A DNA stretch of 12,194 nucleotides from DATHYU01 sp033722675 (GTDB lineage Bacteria > Actinomycetota > Acidimicrobiia > Spongiisociales > UBA11373): contig JAWVYO010000073.1 in the NCBI GenBank assembly GCA_033722675.1, forward strand, positions 1-12,194. Direction: 5' to 3'. Both the position numbers and the translations under genes were made by a program. This document shows positions 11,899-12,194 of the stretch, one piece after another; position 1 is the first letter of the stretch; every line of letters starts with the position of its first letter. Below the pieces are notes generated by a model. It was not told the origin of the DNA. It did no database searches and saw nothing but the letters and a program-made list of their open reading frames with translations.

Positions 11899-12194
11899 GT
11901 GGACTCCACCGACCTGCGGCCCCGCACCTACGTCCTCGACACCTGCGTGCTGCTCGCCGACCCCTCGGCCGTCCTCCGCTTCGAGGAGCACGAGGTGGTC
12001 GTCCCCCTCGTCGTCGTCGAGGAACTCGACCGCAAGAAGACCCGGATGGACGAGGTCGGGGCGAACGCCCGCCGGGCCATCCGGCTCCTCGAGGACCACG
12101 GCGCCTCCCGCCACGGGGGCCTCCGAGACGCCATCGACCTTCCGACGGGCGGTCGGCTTCGCATCGAGCCCAACGGGATCCGGTCGGACCGCCT
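11899..12194 (+). CDS. PhoH-family protein with N-terminal PIN domain (PhoH2-like), partial
   Basis: The first 98 codons of a gene that runs past the window edge without a stop. The visible part is a PIN ribonuclease domain of the kind found in front of PhoH ATPases: TYVLDTCVLLADPSAVLRF (10-28, with acidic residue D14), EHEVVVPLVVVEELDRKK (30-47, with E42), GANARRAIRLLED (about 52-64), then a GGRLRIEPN strand typical of PhoH2 N-termini. In that family the second half is an RNA helicase/ATPase, and the whole protein is linked to RNA unwinding and cleavage. GTG codons at 11896 and 11899 are equally possible starts; I use the second. The usual sequence here is DTSVLL, so Cys16 is a mild variant. 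The ATPase half lies outside the window, so the assignment rests on the PIN part alone. Confidence 0.82.
   Translation, partial: MDSTDLRPRTYVLDTCVLLADPSAVLRFEEHEVVVPLVVVEELDRKKTRMDEVGANARRAIRLLEDHGASRHGGLRDAIDLPTGGRLRIEPNGIRSDR

Overview
The window is a strongly GC-rich, gene-dense stretch of bacterial chromosome. GTG starts, 4-base GTGA stop/start overlaps, a PIN-PhoH ATPase, a thioredoxin-like [2Fe-2S] ferredoxin, a heme A biosynthesis pair and possible leaderless promoters all point to an actinobacterium. An Acidimicrobiia-like lineage is my best guess, but nothing here proves it. I see no tRNA, rRNA, insertion sequence, phage gene or CRISPR array. Apart from a few regulatory stretches the window looks like core chromosome.

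Layout, left to right. (1) 1-2662, plus strand: the tail of an unidentified gene, a 12-TM MFS exporter that abuts it, a small [2Fe-2S] ferredoxin, and an alpha/beta hydrolase. The run ends at a strong hairpin (2670-2692). (2) 2712-3983, minus strand: a CorA-type divalent cation transporter with an unusual glycine-rich heptad tail, followed by a 25-residue membrane micro-protein that has a near-perfect Shine-Dalgarno. (3) 4065-6062, plus strand: heme A synthase (ctaA/COX15) and heme O synthase (ctaB), overlapping by 4 bases, then a 56-residue two-helix protein resembling only the membrane hairpin of cytochrome oxidase subunit II. (4) 6109-8096, plus strand: an Lgt-family prolipoprotein diacylglyceryl transferase overlapping an aminoglycoside-phosphotransferase-family (ACAD10/11-like) kinase. 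(5) 8101-9347, plus strand: a promoter, a 22-codon leader peptide rich in Phe and Tyr codons, a rho-independent terminator, then a DAHP synthase-chorismate mutase fusion. (6) 9344-11822, minus strand: a secreted M23 peptidase with three peptidoglycan-binding domains, and gpsA. (7) 11899 to the end, plus strand: the N-terminal PIN part of a PhoH-family protein, divergent from gpsA.

The most interesting system is region 5. It reads as a complete aromatic amino acid attenuator, with promoter, Phe/Tyr leader peptide, possible antiterminator and terminator, in front of the first enzyme of the shikimate pathway. The enzyme itself lacks the cysteine that normally binds the catalytic metal in this DAHP synthase class. 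Other points worth a second look are the CoxII-like mini-protein, the CorA tail, the micro-protein, the Asn-to-Asp change in the Lgt signature, and a repeated hexamer-plus-6-bases-plus-ATG arrangement that suggests leaderless transcripts.

All calls come from reading the sequence and from knowledge of protein families; no searches were run.
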